The notes beneath the pieces are model-generated. The model was not told where the DNA came from and made no database searches. It saw nothing but the letters and a program-made list of their open reading frames with translations. The position numbers and the translations under genes were made by a program. Positions 1 through 7,585 of a stretch of DNA of 64,000 nucleotides are shown here, one piece after another (position 1 is the first letter of the stretch; the number at the start of each line of letters is the position of its first letter). Source of the stretch: CBDCUQ01 sp965222835 (GTDB lineage: Bacteria > Pseudomonadota > Alphaproteobacteria > Rhizobiales > Hyphomicrobiaceae); NCBI GenBank assembly GCA_965222835.1, contig CBDCUQ010000004.1, positions 992,001 to 1,056,000 of the forward strand, in the 5' to 3' direction.

Positions 1-1
1 G

Positions 2-286
2 CGTGCATTTTGGCGACAGACGGTGCTTCCGCTGGTGCACAGGACCGCGAAAGCGCTTTCCAACTGGCTGGCGCCGGCTTTTGTGTCGGGCATGGGTCAG
101 GATGGGAGCGTCGCTCAGGCGGGCCTTGAACTTCGTCCGGACCTTGATGCGGTTGAGGCGCTGGCGCCTGAGCGCGAAGCCCTTTGGTCACGTATGGAAC
201 GGACGACGTTTCTTACGGTTGACGAAAAGCGAGAGGCTGTGGGGTACACGCCGATGTCAGATGATCAATTGAGACTTCCGGAGTGA
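2..286 (+). CDS. GTA/phage portal protein, C-terminal part (g3)
   Basis: This is the 3' end of a portal gene whose start lies before the window. Portal proteins form the dodecameric ring at the capsid vertex through which DNA enters and the tail attaches. The visible 94 residues open with RAFWRQTVLPLVHRTAKAL and end with the TVDEKREAVGY element typical of the C-terminus of HK97-type portals. The order of the following genes (protease, capsid, connectors, tail) supports the call. The stop codon TGA overlaps the ATG of a small gene (TGATG), which suggests translational coupling. The frame was chosen over the neighbouring 89-codon frame because that one is arginine/cysteine-rich and matches nothing. 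I infer g3 of a gene transfer agent from the downstream genes. Confidence 0.85.
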   Translation, partial: RAFWRQTVLPLVHRTAKALSNWLAPAFVSGMGQDGSVAQAGLELRPDLDAVEALAPEREALWSRMERTTFLTVDEKREAVGYTPMSDDQLRLPE

Positions 287-417
287 TGCCTGTCACGCCC
301 GGGCTTTTGGCGCGGGATGCACGTTCTCGTGGTCTCGCTGTTGCGTTGAAGCGCTTTTTTGTTCCGCGGTGTTCGCGGAGTCGGTTTCGTTTGCCGAAGG
401 TTGAGTTCGACATATGA
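286..417 (+). CDS. Small basic protein between portal and protease (g3.5-like)
   Basis: This is a 43-codon gene that overlaps the portal stop (TGATG) and whose own stop overlaps the start of the protease gene (ATGA). Such double overlap is strong evidence for translation. The product is very basic, with about ten arginines and no acidic patch. The Rhodobacter capsulatus GTA also carries a small gene, g3.5, at this place; its role is not known to me. Homology by sequence cannot be judged at this length, so the correspondence rests on position only. It could be an assembly factor, a DNA-binding peptide, or only a coupling ORF that keeps ribosomes on the message. Confidence 0.55.
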   Translation: MPVTPGLLARDARSRGLAVALKRFFVPRCSRSRFRLPKVEFDI

Positions 418-1112
418 CGGCACCCCGTTCCATGGCTCCTGCGCCGGAGTTGAAATTCACGTCGCTCGACCTGTCGCAGACGGGTCAGGACGGCGCGTTT
501 GAAGGCTATGCGTCGCTTTACAATACTGAGGATTTGTCCCGGGACGTGGTGGCGCCTGGTGCGTTCAAGACGAGTCTTGCGCGTCGCGGCACCCAAGGTG
601 TGCGGATGTTGTTTCAACACGACGCGCATCAGCCGATCGGCGTTTGGAAAGAGCTAAGAGAAGATGCCCGCGGGCTCTATGCCAAAGGTCAGCTTACTCT
701 TGAGGTCGGCAAAGCGCGCGAGGTGCTCTCTCTCATGCGGGCCGGCGCGCTCAACGGATTGTCGATCGGCTTTAAAGCGAAAACATTCAGACGCGATCCG
801 AAGACACGCGTACGCCGTCTCTTCGAGGTCGATCTGTGGGAGATTTCCGTCGTCACGTTTCCGATGTTGCCGGGTGCGCGTGTGTCCCATGTCAAGGCCA
901 CGCCGTTCCGTGCGTATGTGCCGACGGAAAGAGAGTTTGAGCGCTGGCTCACGCGGGATGCTGGGTTTACGCGCTCCGAGGCCAGAGCGGTGCTCCGTTC
1001 CGGTCTCAAAGGCCTTGAGGCTCTGCGGGATGCGGGCCGGGGTTCGCCCGAAGTGGCTCGGCTCGCGCACTCTATCAGAGCGGCGGCCGGGCTTATTCGC
1101 GCCAGTACGTAA
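414..1112 (+). CDS. HK97-family prohead protease (g4)
   Basis: A 232-residue prohead (maturation) protease that cleaves the N-terminal delta domain of the capsid protein during head assembly. The body of the family is visible: an N-terminal strand with the GYASLYNTED element, a His-rich segment RMLFQHDAHQPIG around residue 66-78 that should contain the catalytic His, and LSIGF near residue 117 that should supply the catalytic Ser. The region after about residue 160 is an extension seen in GTA-type proteases. The ATG lies inside the stop of the small upstream gene (ATGA). The capsid gene follows at once. Length and order match g4 of alphaproteobacterial GTAs. Confidence 0.9.
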   Translation: MTAPRSMAPAPELKFTSLDLSQTGQDGAFEGYASLYNTEDLSRDVVAPGAFKTSLARRGTQGVRMLFQHDAHQPIGVWKELREDARGLYAKGQLTLEVGKAREVLSLMRAGALNGLSIGFKAKTFRRDPKTRVRRLFEVDLWEISVVTFPMLPGARVSHVKATPFRAYVPTEREFERWLTRDAGFTRSEARAVLRSGLKGLEALRDAGRGSPEVARLAHSIRAAAGLIRAST

Positions 1113-1244
1113 GGAGATCCGCTCGGGAACTTAGTGTTTTCGGCGTCCCGTATTTCTGCACGCGCCGCGAGGCAGGCAATGGACCGGGACGCGGGGAACA
1201 GTTGGCGTGTGGGTCGTCGCAAACTTGAAAAACGGATACCAGAC

Positions 1245-2486
1245 ATGACTGATCAAAACGGCTTCGAAGCCAAGGCCGAGCGCAGTGCGCTCGCTCATGA
1301 ATTCGAGGATTTCATGCGTGCCTTCGAGGCATTCAAGGAGACTAACGACGAGCGTCTCGCGGAGATTGAGCTGCGTGCGGCGGCTGATCCGGTAACAACG
1401 GAGAAGCTCGCACGCATCGACCGTGCACTCGACGAGACCAAACGCACGATCGACCAAGTCGCGCTCAAGGCTCAGCGTCCACAGCTTGGTGGCAGTGGAC
1501 AACAGACGGCTGACGGGCTTGCGCACAAGGCGGCGTTTGATGGCTATGTGCGCAAAGGCGAATGCGCCAATCTCCGGGAGTTGGAAGCCAAGTCGCTGTC
1601 TGTCGGTTCCGACCCTGACGGCGGTTATCTCGTGCCCGACGAGACGGAGCGCGCGGTCAATACCGCTTTGCGGAACATTTCGCCCTTACGTTCTATCGCC
1701 GGTGTGCGTCAGGTCTCCGGCTCCGTCTACAAAGTGCCGTTTGCGACGAGTGGTGCGGCAACGGGTTGGATCGGGGAGACGGCAGCACGCCCCGAAACCA
1801 ATACGCCGGTGCTGACAGAGCTTTCCTATCCGACGATGGAGCTCTATGCGATGCCGGCGGCCACGCAGAGCCTGCTTGATGACAGCGCCGTCAATATTGA
1901 CGAGTGGCTGGCTGAAGAAGTGCGCGCGGCCTTTGCCGAGCAGGAAGGCACCGCCTTCGTAACAGGTGACGGTGTCAACAAGCCGACTGGGTTCCTCTCT
2001 TACCCGACGGTCGCCAACGCTTCCTGGACGTGGGGCAATATCGGCTTTGTCGCGACCGGTACGGCTGGCGCCTTCCCCGCGAGCGATCCGGGCGACGTGC
2101 TCATTGATCTCGTCTATGCGGTGAAATCTGCCTACCGGGCGAACGGGCACTTCGTCATGAACCGGGCAACGCAATCTGAGATTCGAAAGATGAAGGACGT
2201 CGATGGCACCTACCTGTGGCAGCCGTCGCTCGAAGCCGGCGCGCCGGCCACGCTCCTTGGGTACCCGATTGCGGAAAGCGAGGACATGCCCGACATCGCG
2301 ACCGACAGCCTGTCGATTGCGTTCGGTGATTTCTCGCGCGGCTATCTGATCGTGGACCGGGTCGGTATTCGCGTGCTGCGCGATCCGTATAGCTCGAAGC
2401 CCTACGTGCTGTTCTACACGACCAAGCGTGTGGGCGGCGGCGTTCGCGACTTCGATGCGATCAAGCTGATGAAGTTCGGCGTGTAA
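1245..2486 (+). CDS. Major capsid protein, HK97 fold (g5)
   Basis: A 413-residue capsid protein. Residues 1-100 are charged and helical (the delta domain removed by the g4 protease). The mature part begins near GSDPDGGYLVPDE, a hallmark of HK97-like capsid proteins, and continues with the spine-helix and P-domain region up to KLMKFGV. An upstream GTG/TTG-type start at 1134 would add 37 residues rich in Arg and Ser that overlap no known domain; I chose the ATG at 1245 because its product starts like the family. The gene is followed directly by a perfect 14-bp hairpin, which may set capsid message levels apart from the downstream genes. Confidence 0.92.
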   Translation: MTDQNGFEAKAERSALAHEFEDFMRAFEAFKETNDERLAEIELRAAADPVTTEKLARIDRALDETKRTIDQVALKAQRPQLGGSGQQTADGLAHKAAFDGYVRKGECANLRELEAKSLSVGSDPDGGYLVPDETERAVNTALRNISPLRSIAGVRQVSGSVYKVPFATSGAATGWIGETAARPETNTPVLTELSYPTMELYAMPAATQSLLDDSAVNIDEWLAEEVRAAFAEQEGTAFVTGDGVNKPTGFLSYPTVANASWTWGNIGFVATGTAGAFPASDPGDVLIDLVYAVKSAYRANGHFVMNRATQSEIRKMKDVDGTYLWQPSLEAGAPATLLGYPIAESEDMPDIATDSLSIAFGDFSRGYLIVDRVGIRVLRDPYSSKPYVLFYTTKRVGGGVRDFDAIKLMKFGV

Positions 2487-2488
2487 GG

Positions 2489-2523
2489 GTTGCTCCCGGC
2501 CGTTTCTCACGGCCGGGAGCAAC
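2489..2523 (+). terminator. 14-bp hairpin directly after the capsid gene
   Basis: A perfect inverted repeat of 14 bp with a 7-base loop starts three bases after the capsid stop codon. It is followed by GTGTTTCT rather than a long T-run, so it is at best a partial terminator or an RNA-stabilising 3' end. A leaky stop here would give more capsid message than connector and tail message, which fits the hundreds of capsid copies needed per particle. The function is inferred. Confidence 0.6.
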
Positions 2524-2676
2524 GTGTTTCTACCGCGCAGGTGTTCCCTCCCGCCTGCGCGGTTGGCGGGGCCGCAATCGCGCCCTGGCGGTCCCGCCTT
2601 CCTTTCTTGGTTGGTGCCAGGCTTATGCGGCCGGTGCTGCTCGGCGATTCTGTCGTATCGAACCTTTAGGACTTTC

Positions 2677-3252
2677 ATGGCCCTTGTTTTGACAAGTGCA
2701 CCTGCCGTCGAGCCCATCTCGGTGGCGGAGGCAAAAACCCATATGCGAGTCGATGACGCGACTGAGGATGTGCTGATCTCCAGCCTGATCCTCACCTCGC
2801 GTCTGCATATCGAGGCCGGGCTGGGCCTAGCGCTCATTACGCAGACTTGGAAACTGGTTCTCGATCGATGGCCGAAGACGGCTGCCGTGCCGTTGCCGTT
2901 GCGCCCGGTTCAATCCGTATCCTCGGCGACGGTGCTGGCGGCGGATGGCACACTAAGCGTGCTTTCGCCCGACGACTATGTGCTCGAAGGGCAGGGGCTT
3001 CCGCCGCGCTTGGTGCGTACGGGCAACCCGTGGCCGGTGCCGGGCCGCCCGGCAGCCGGAATCGAGATTGTGTTTACCGCGGGGTTTGGACCTGCTGCGA
3101 GCGACGTTCCTGAGCCAATACGGCAGGCACTGCTGCTGCTCGTTACGCATTGGTATGACCATCGTGCGCCGATTGAGATCGGTGGCGCGGATACGGCCAT
3201 TCCACGCGCGGTTTCCGAGCTTCTCGTCTCTTATCGGGTGCCGCGGCTATGA
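2677..3252 (+). CDS. Head-tail connector protein, phiE125 gp8 family (g6)
   Basis: A 191-residue head-to-tail adaptor that binds under the portal ring. It shows the family pattern: an N-terminal helix pair that starts PISVAEAKTHMRVD, the segment IEAGLGLALITQTW, a central beta part with the SPDDYVLEG motif, and the C-terminal helix with LLLVTHWYDHR. The ATG at 2677 was preferred over in-frame starts further upstream because the family starts just before the PISVAEAK helix and the longer version adds a Pro/Cys-rich stretch. The stop overlaps the start of the next gene by four bases. Confidence 0.85.
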   Translation: MALVLTSAPAVEPISVAEAKTHMRVDDATEDVLISSLILTSRLHIEAGLGLALITQTWKLVLDRWPKTAAVPLPLRPVQSVSSATVLAADGTLSVLSPDDYVLEGQGLPPRLVRTGNPWPVPGRPAAGIEIVFTAGFGPAASDVPEPIRQALLLLVTHWYDHRAPIEIGGADTAIPRAVSELLVSYRVPRL

Positions 3253-3578
3253 CGGTCATTCCTATCGGTTCGCTAAATCAACGGCTGCGGCTCGAGGCGC
3301 CGGTCCGGACGGACGACGGTGCTGGCGGCTCGACGGTGACCTGGTCGCTTGTTTCCGAGGTGTGGGGCGCTGTTCGCCAGACCGGCGGCAGCGAACGGCT
3401 CGACGCTGGCGGGCTCAAACAGCGGAATACGCATGAGATCTGGATTCGATGGCGTTCCGGCGTGACCGCAGACATGCGGTTTCTTCTCGATACGCGCGCG
3501 TTCAACATTCGCGCCGTTGTCGCGACGTCCGGGCGCGCTCGATTCTTAAAGTGCCTGGTCGAGGAGCGGGTCCCGTGA
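3249..3578 (+). CDS. Phage head closure/stopper protein (g7)
   Basis: A 109-residue head-completion protein of the SPP1 gp16 / HK97 gp9-like type. It has the usual start GSLNQRLRLEAPVRT, a small beta barrel with the conserved W at VWGAV, and the segment THEIWIRWRSGV followed by FLLDTRAFNIRAV. These proteins close the head-tail channel between the connector and the tail terminator. It overlaps the upstream gene by four bases (ATGA-type) and its stop overlaps a GTG of the next small ORF, so the three are likely translated in series. Confidence 0.85.
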   Translation: MTVIPIGSLNQRLRLEAPVRTDDGAGGSTVTWSLVSEVWGAVRQTGGSERLDAGGLKQRNTHEIWIRWRSGVTADMRFLLDTRAFNIRAVVATSGRARFLKCLVEERVP

Positions 3579-3769
3579 AGATACGCACGCGCGTCGACGG
3601 TGTCGGGCGCCGCTCACATCTGGATCTCCTGGCGCGGATCGAGGCGCGCATTGCTGACGCGTATGCAAGACCCGGCAACAGGTTGCGGCGCGTGTCTCGG
3701 TTAAACCGCTCGAATTCAGATCGCGGTTCGCACCGGGCTCGCACACGCCGGACGCCGGATGATTCTTGA
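3575..3769 (+). CDS. Small basic ORF between g7 and g8, unknown
   Basis: A 64-codon ORF that starts with GTG inside the stop of g7 (GTGA overlap) and ends 31 bases before the g8 start. The product is highly basic, with a helix-like stretch LDLLARIEARIADAYA at residues 17-32 and an Arg/Ser-rich C-terminus. Position would suit an HK97 gp10-like factor, but only a short N-terminal piece could match, so it may be a shrunken remnant of such a gene. I do not recognise it as a family member. The coupling overlap is the main support for translation. Confidence 0.4.
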   Translation: MKIRTRVDGVGRRSHLDLLARIEARIADAYARPGNRLRRVSRLNRSNSDRGSHRARTRRTPDDS

Positions 3770-3800
3770 TCGTTCAACGGACAATCTCGTGAGGTGAATC

Positions 3801-4208
3801 ATGCCAAGTGCAGGTTTGGAAGTTCAGAAGTCTGTTTACACGGCGTTGGCGGGCGATGCTGCGCTGCTCTCACTTCTTGGTGGGGCGCATGTCTTTGACG
3901 ATGTGCCTCACGATGCGCCGTTTCCGTACCTCACATTCGGGCAAACGACGGTGCGCGACTGGAGCACGGGTGACGATGAGGGTCATGAGCATCTTTTGAC
4001 ATTGCATGTTTGGTCACACGGCAATGGGCGGCGCGAGACCCACGAGATCATGAGTACGATCGAGGATGTACTGCATGATGCGCCGTTGAGCGTCGCGGGC
4101 CACAAGCTGGTCAATCTGCGTCACGAGTTTTCAGACGCTCTGCGAGATGCCGACGGCGAAACGTATCACGGCATTCTTCGTTATCGTGCGGTGACGGAGC
4201 CGATGTGA
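3801..4208 (+). CDS. Tail terminator, DUF3168 family (g8)
   Basis: A 135-residue DUF3168 protein. In the R. capsulatus GTA the corresponding g8 product forms the terminator ring on top of the tail tube. Family features are LEVQKSVYTALAGDAALLSLLGG at the N-terminus (helix and turn), the VFDDVPHDAPFPYLTFG strand, HLLTLHVWSHGNGRRET in the middle and RYRAVTEP at the end. A good ribosome site (GTGAGGTGAATC) precedes the ATG. It sits between the closure gene and the tube gene as expected. Confidence 0.85.
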   Translation: MPSAGLEVQKSVYTALAGDAALLSLLGGAHVFDDVPHDAPFPYLTFGQTTVRDWSTGDDEGHEHLLTLHVWSHGNGRRETHEIMSTIEDVLHDAPLSVAGHKLVNLRHEFSDALRDADGETYHGILRYRAVTEPM

Positions 4209-4277
4209 CGGAGCTTGTCCGATGACCTTGCGGGGCCGGGGCGCATCAACGTCCTTTCTTCTAGATAGCGAGACAAC

Positions 4278-4691
4278 ATGGCAGCACAAAAAGGCAAGGA
4301 CCTGCTCCTCAAAGCCGACAGTGACGGAGCCGGAACGTTTATCACGGTGGCCGGGCTTCGAACGCGATCGATTGCGTTTAACGCCGAGACGGTTGACATC
4401 ACGCATCAGGAGTCCGCTGGGGCTTGGCGTGAGCTTTTGACCGGCGGCGGAGTCAAAAGTGCGCGGATTACGGGTGCCGGCATCTTCAAAGATGCGGCCT
4501 CGGACGAGCTGGTTCGCAGTTTCGTGTTCAATGGCACCATTCGGGACTGGCAAGTGATCGTGCCCGACCTTGGAACTATCCAGGGTCCATTTCAGGTGAG
4601 CACGTTTGAGTTCAATGGCCGGCACGACGGTGAAGTGGCTTTTGATCTCGGTATCGAAAGTGCCGGCGAGCTGGTTTTCACCGCCGTCTAG
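4278..4691 (+). CDS. Major tail tube protein, TP901-1 family (g9)
   Basis: A 137-residue tail tube protein of the TP901-1 major tail type. It begins AAQKGKDLLLKADSDGAG and carries the characteristic VDITHQESAGAWRELL segment (residues 38-53) followed by a long hairpin region and the C-terminal ESAGELVFTAV. Hexameric rings of this protein stack to form the tail tube. The gene has no overlap with its neighbours (69 bases upstream, 53 bases downstream), which would allow separate translation control of this abundant protein. Confidence 0.88.
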   Translation: MAAQKGKDLLLKADSDGAGTFITVAGLRTRSIAFNAETVDITHQESAGAWRELLTGGGVKSARITGAGIFKDAASDELVRSFVFNGTIRDWQVIVPDLGTIQGPFQVSTFEFNGRHDGEVAFDLGIESAGELVFTAV

Positions 4692-4744
4692 GCGACTCCG
4701 CATTCCTAATTCCAACGGTGCGTCCGGCGCGGCGCCAATAGGAT

Positions 4745-5116
4745 ATGACTATGCCCAACACCCATCGGGGCGAGATTGAAGCTCTGTTCGATGGCGTCCC
4801 CTATCGCTTGTGCTTGACGCTCGGGGCGTTGGCGGAGCTGGAGCAGGCATTCGGCGCCGAAGACATGCTGGCGCTTGCCACGCGCTTTGAGACCGGGCGG
4901 ATCACATCTACCGATTGCATTCGCGTGATCGGGTGTGGTTTGCGCGGGGCGGGGTACGAGGTTACCGACAAGGACGTGTCCTTGATGCAGACCGAAGGCG
5001 GTGCGGCAGGCTTTGTCGACATTGTTGCGCGGCTCTTGGGTGCGACATTCTCAGCCAACGGTACGAACGCCGGAGGCGATGGAGAGAAAGCCGGCCCTTT
5101 CCATGGGACGACATAA
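4745..5116 (+). CDS. GTA tail assembly chaperone (g10)
   Basis: A 123-residue protein of the gene transfer agent family found between tail tube and tape measure genes. It starts with the family pattern RGEIEALFDGVPYRLCLTLG and has the helical part LAELEQAFGAEDMLAL and IRVIGCGLRGAG. These proteins act as tail assembly chaperones around the tape measure. The stop TAA overlaps the ATG of the next gene (TAATG), so g10 and g10.1 are probably made at linked rates. Confidence 0.82.
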   Translation: MTMPNTHRGEIEALFDGVPYRLCLTLGALAELEQAFGAEDMLALATRFETGRITSTDCIRVIGCGLRGAGYEVTDKDVSLMQTEGGAAGFVDIVARLLGATFSANGTNAGGDGEKAGPFHGTT

Positions 5117-5346
5117 TGGCGCTTGGCCTTGGTGTTCTCGGAATCGCACCTTCCGTCTTTTGGTTGATGACCCCAAAGGAGCTTGACGCGGCTATGCGGG
5201 GTCGGCTCGGCACCTCTGGATCAGCGATGCCGCCCACGCGATCCGATCTTGCGGGACTTATGGAACGCTTTCCCGATGAATCAGAAGCGGTGGTGCAGTC
5301 CCGTGCTCAGGGCGCAAGACTGCCAACGGCGTTCCTCCGGCAATAG
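5116..5346 (+). CDS. Second tail assembly chaperone, DUF2376 type (g10.1)
   Basis: A 76-residue protein that starts MALGLGVLGIAPSVFWLMT, followed by PKELDAAMRGRLG. This is the pattern of the small GTA protein called g10.1 in R. capsulatus (rcc01693-like, phage tail assembly chaperone). A longer in-frame start at 4915 lies inside g10 and gives an Arg-rich shadow, so I use the ATG in the TAATG overlap. The tape measure gene follows after 12 bases. Confidence 0.82.
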   Translation: MALGLGVLGIAPSVFWLMTPKELDAAMRGRLGTSGSAMPPTRSDLAGLMERFPDESEAVVQSRAQGARLPTAFLRQ

Positions 5347-5358
5347 GAGAGCTTATGC

Positions 5359-5949
5359 ATGCCTTTTGATGATCAAACCGTTGAGACGTGGACCGTGGTT
5401 GTCGACGCGGACACGAGAGGTCTACAGAACAGCCTGAATCAGGCTTCGCGCCTGGGTCGGCAGTTCTCGAGCGCGCTGATCGGTGCGTTCGAAGGTATCG
5501 CGATCAAGGGTAAGAGCCTCGGCGAAGTGCTGAGTGGACTTGCACTCAAGCTTTCCAACCTGGTTCTGAGGGCGGCGCTGAAGCCGTTGGAGCAGGGTCT
5601 TGGCACCGCGTTGGCCGGTCTCTTTTCCGGGGCGGGTTTTGCCAAGGGCGGTGTCATTCAAAATGCGATGCCGGTGCCGTTTGCCTCGGGCGGTGTCATT
5701 CAAAGTCCGATTGCGTTTCCGTTGCACGGTGGCCGTGTTGGCATCGCAGGAGAGCGGGGTGCGGAAGCCATACTGCCGCTTGCACGTGGGCCGGACGGCC
5801 GTCTTGGCGTTCAAGCGCAGGGCGCTGCGAACGGCTTTAACATCACGTTCAATGTGTCGACGCCCGATGCGGACAGTTTCCGGCGGTCGGAAACGCAGCT
5901 GGGCGCGATGCTGGCCCGCGCTGTGTCGTTGGGACAGCGCAACCTCTAA
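5359..5949 (+). CDS. Tail tape measure protein, short GTA form (g11)
   Basis: A 196-residue tape measure protein. The N-terminal helix (residues 18-60) is followed by a hydrophobic stretch KLSNLVLRAALKPLEQGLG and by two FA(K/S)GGVIQ repeats typical of phage tape measure C-termini, then GERGAEAILPLARGPDGRL. A ribosome site AGGAGA lies 8 bases before the ATG. The tail length of a phage scales with this protein; fewer than 200 residues implies a very short tail, as in GTAs, and not a typical siphophage tail. Confidence 0.85.
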   Translation: MPFDDQTVETWTVVVDADTRGLQNSLNQASRLGRQFSSALIGAFEGIAIKGKSLGEVLSGLALKLSNLVLRAALKPLEQGLGTALAGLFSGAGFAKGGVIQNAMPVPFASGGVIQSPIAFPLHGGRVGIAGERGAEAILPLARGPDGRLGVQAQGAANGFNITFNVSTPDADSFRRSETQLGAMLARAVSLGQRNL

Positions 5950-6000
5950 CCTGATCTTGTAGCGCTCACGCAGCGCTGATCGCACCGACCGAGTTCGCTC

Positions 6001-6639
6001 ATGGCCTTTCACGACGTTCGATTTCCCACCGCGATTTCGCGCGGCAGTCAAGGTGGGCCTGAGCGGCGAACCGATGTTGTCGTGCTCGGATCCGGGTTCG
6101 AGGAGCGCAACAGCCGTTGGGCGGATTCGCGGCGCAGCTATAACGCCGGCTATGGGATTGCCTCGGCCGATGACCTTTATGCCGTCATCGCCTTCTTCGA
6201 GGAGCGGCGTGGCCGGTTTCACGGGTTCCGCTGGCGGGATCATGCCGATTGGACATCGGCCTCGCCGCAGGCAGCACCGACCGCTCTCGATCAAGACATC
6301 GGCACCGGTGACGGTACGACGGATACGTTTCAGCTGAGAAAGACTTACGGTGGTGCCCATGCGCCGTGGCAGCGTGACATTAAGAAGCCTGTCGCCGGAA
6401 CGGTTTTGGTTGCCGTTGCGGGTATCGTGAAAACATCCGGTACCGACTACACCGTCGATGCCACGACGGGTCTTGTCACGTTTCTTCCAGGGCAGATTCC
6501 TGCAGTGGGTGAAGTCGTCACAGCCGGGTTTGAATTCGATGTGCCCGTGCGCTTCGACACGGACCGGCTCGACGTCAACCTGTCGGGCTTCGAGCACGGG
6601 GCCATTCCGAACATACCCATTGTCGAGATCCGGATATGA
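6001..6639 (+). CDS. Distal tail protein, DUF2460 / TIGR02217 (g12)
   Basis: A 212-residue DUF2460 protein, which corresponds to the distal tail ring of the GTA baseplate. Diagnostic parts are AFHDVRFPTAISRGSQGGP at the start, ERNSRWADSRRSYNAGYG, the DLYAVIAFFEERRGRFHGFRW block, and the C-terminal PVRFDTDRLDVNL. The end overlaps the next gene by four bases (ATGA). Confidence 0.9.
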   Translation: MAFHDVRFPTAISRGSQGGPERRTDVVVLGSGFEERNSRWADSRRSYNAGYGIASADDLYAVIAFFEERRGRFHGFRWRDHADWTSASPQAAPTALDQDIGTGDGTTDTFQLRKTYGGAHAPWQRDIKKPVAGTVLVAVAGIVKTSGTDYTVDATTGLVTFLPGQIPAVGEVVTAGFEFDVPVRFDTDRLDVNLSGFEHGAIPNIPIVEIRI

Positions 6640-7508
6640 AAGAGCTTCCTGCTGCGCTTTCTGCACATCTTGCCACGGGTGCGACAACGCTCTGCTGGTG
6701 CTGGCGGGTGACGCGCCGGGATGGCGTCACGCAGGGTTTTACTGATCATGACAAGGATGTTTCGTTCGACGGCACGGTGTTCGAGGCGGCGTCCGGATTT
6801 ACCGCGGGCGAAATCAAGGATCAGGTTGGCTTGAGTGTCGACAACCTGGATGTTACGGGGGCGCTTTCGACAGATAGCCTGGCCGAAGCGGACTTGGCAG
6901 CAGGGCTTTATGATGATGCCAAGGTCGAAATCTTTCGCGTCAACTGGGAGGAAGCGGCGCAACGAGTTCTTATGCGTTCGGGAAGTTTGGGCGAGGTCAA
7001 ACGGGCGGGTACGGCATTCGCCGCCGAGGTGCGCGGTCTTGCGCATTATCTGCAACAACCAAAGGGCCGGGTCTTTCAATACACATGTGATGCAGATCTC
7101 GGCGATGCGCGCTGTGGGATCGATCTCAACGATCCCGCGTACAATGGAACGGGTACCATTGCTTCGGTGACTGACGAGCGGCGGTTTACAGCCAGCAACC
7201 TCGACAGTTTTGCCAGCGAATGGTTTACGCAGGGACTTCTGACATTCACATCGGGTGCTGCACTCGGGCAGAAGATCGAGGTGAAGCGACACACGAATAC
7301 GGGCGGGGTGGTGACGTTCGAGCTCTGGCAGCCGGCGCTTGGTCCCTTGCTTACCGGTCAAACATTTACGGTGACCGCCGGGTGCGACAAGACCTTAGAG
7401 ACCTGCAAGGCGAAGTTTGCCAATGTCGTAAGTTTTCGCGGCTTTCCTCATATGCCGGGACCGGATGTTCTGACCCGCATTTCCCGGCCTGGTTCGCGTG
7501 AGGACTGA
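6636..7508 (+). CDS. Baseplate hub protein, DUF2163 / TIGR02218 (g13)
   Basis: A 290-residue DUF2163 protein, equivalent to the hub of the GTA baseplate. It starts PAALSAHLATGATTLCWCW and carries VSFDGTVFEAASGFTAGEI, as in the family. Two cysteine pairs stand out: TCDADLGDARC near residue 150 and GCDKTLETC near residue 250. The R. capsulatus hub was reported to hold an iron-sulfur cluster, and these four cysteines are the obvious ligands. The start overlaps g12 by four bases. Confidence 0.9.
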   Translation: MKELPAALSAHLATGATTLCWCWRVTRRDGVTQGFTDHDKDVSFDGTVFEAASGFTAGEIKDQVGLSVDNLDVTGALSTDSLAEADLAAGLYDDAKVEIFRVNWEEAAQRVLMRSGSLGEVKRAGTAFAAEVRGLAHYLQQPKGRVFQYTCDADLGDARCGIDLNDPAYNGTGTIASVTDERRFTASNLDSFASEWFTQGLLTFTSGAALGQKIEVKRHTNTGGVVTFELWQPALGPLLTGQTFTVTAGCDKTLETCKAKFANVVSFRGFPHMPGPDVLTRISRPGSRED

Positions 7509-7585
7509 GCGCGGCGCCTTGCATCCTTCAGCCGGTGTTTGTCTTCTTTGTCGCTTGTCGAGCGCAACAGTGAAGCTCAGGTTCG

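Noticed and set aside
1134..1244. A 37-codon N-terminal extension of the capsid gene
   Set aside because: It is Arg/Ser-rich, unlike the charged helical delta domain, and the ATG at 1245 gives a family-like start.
1686..2837. A 383-codon ORF antisense to the capsid gene
   Set aside because: It is a high-GC shadow: Arg/His-rich, no ribosome site, and it crosses the hairpin and the start of g6.
5090..5120. Programmed frameshift between g10 and g10.1, as in some tail chaperone pairs
   Set aside because: The genes are joined by a plain TAATG overlap and I see no convincing slippery heptamer with a downstream structure.
5422..6687. A 421-codon antisense ORF across g11 and g12
   Set aside because: Composition is Arg/Gly/His-rich without domain pattern; the + strand genes are certain.
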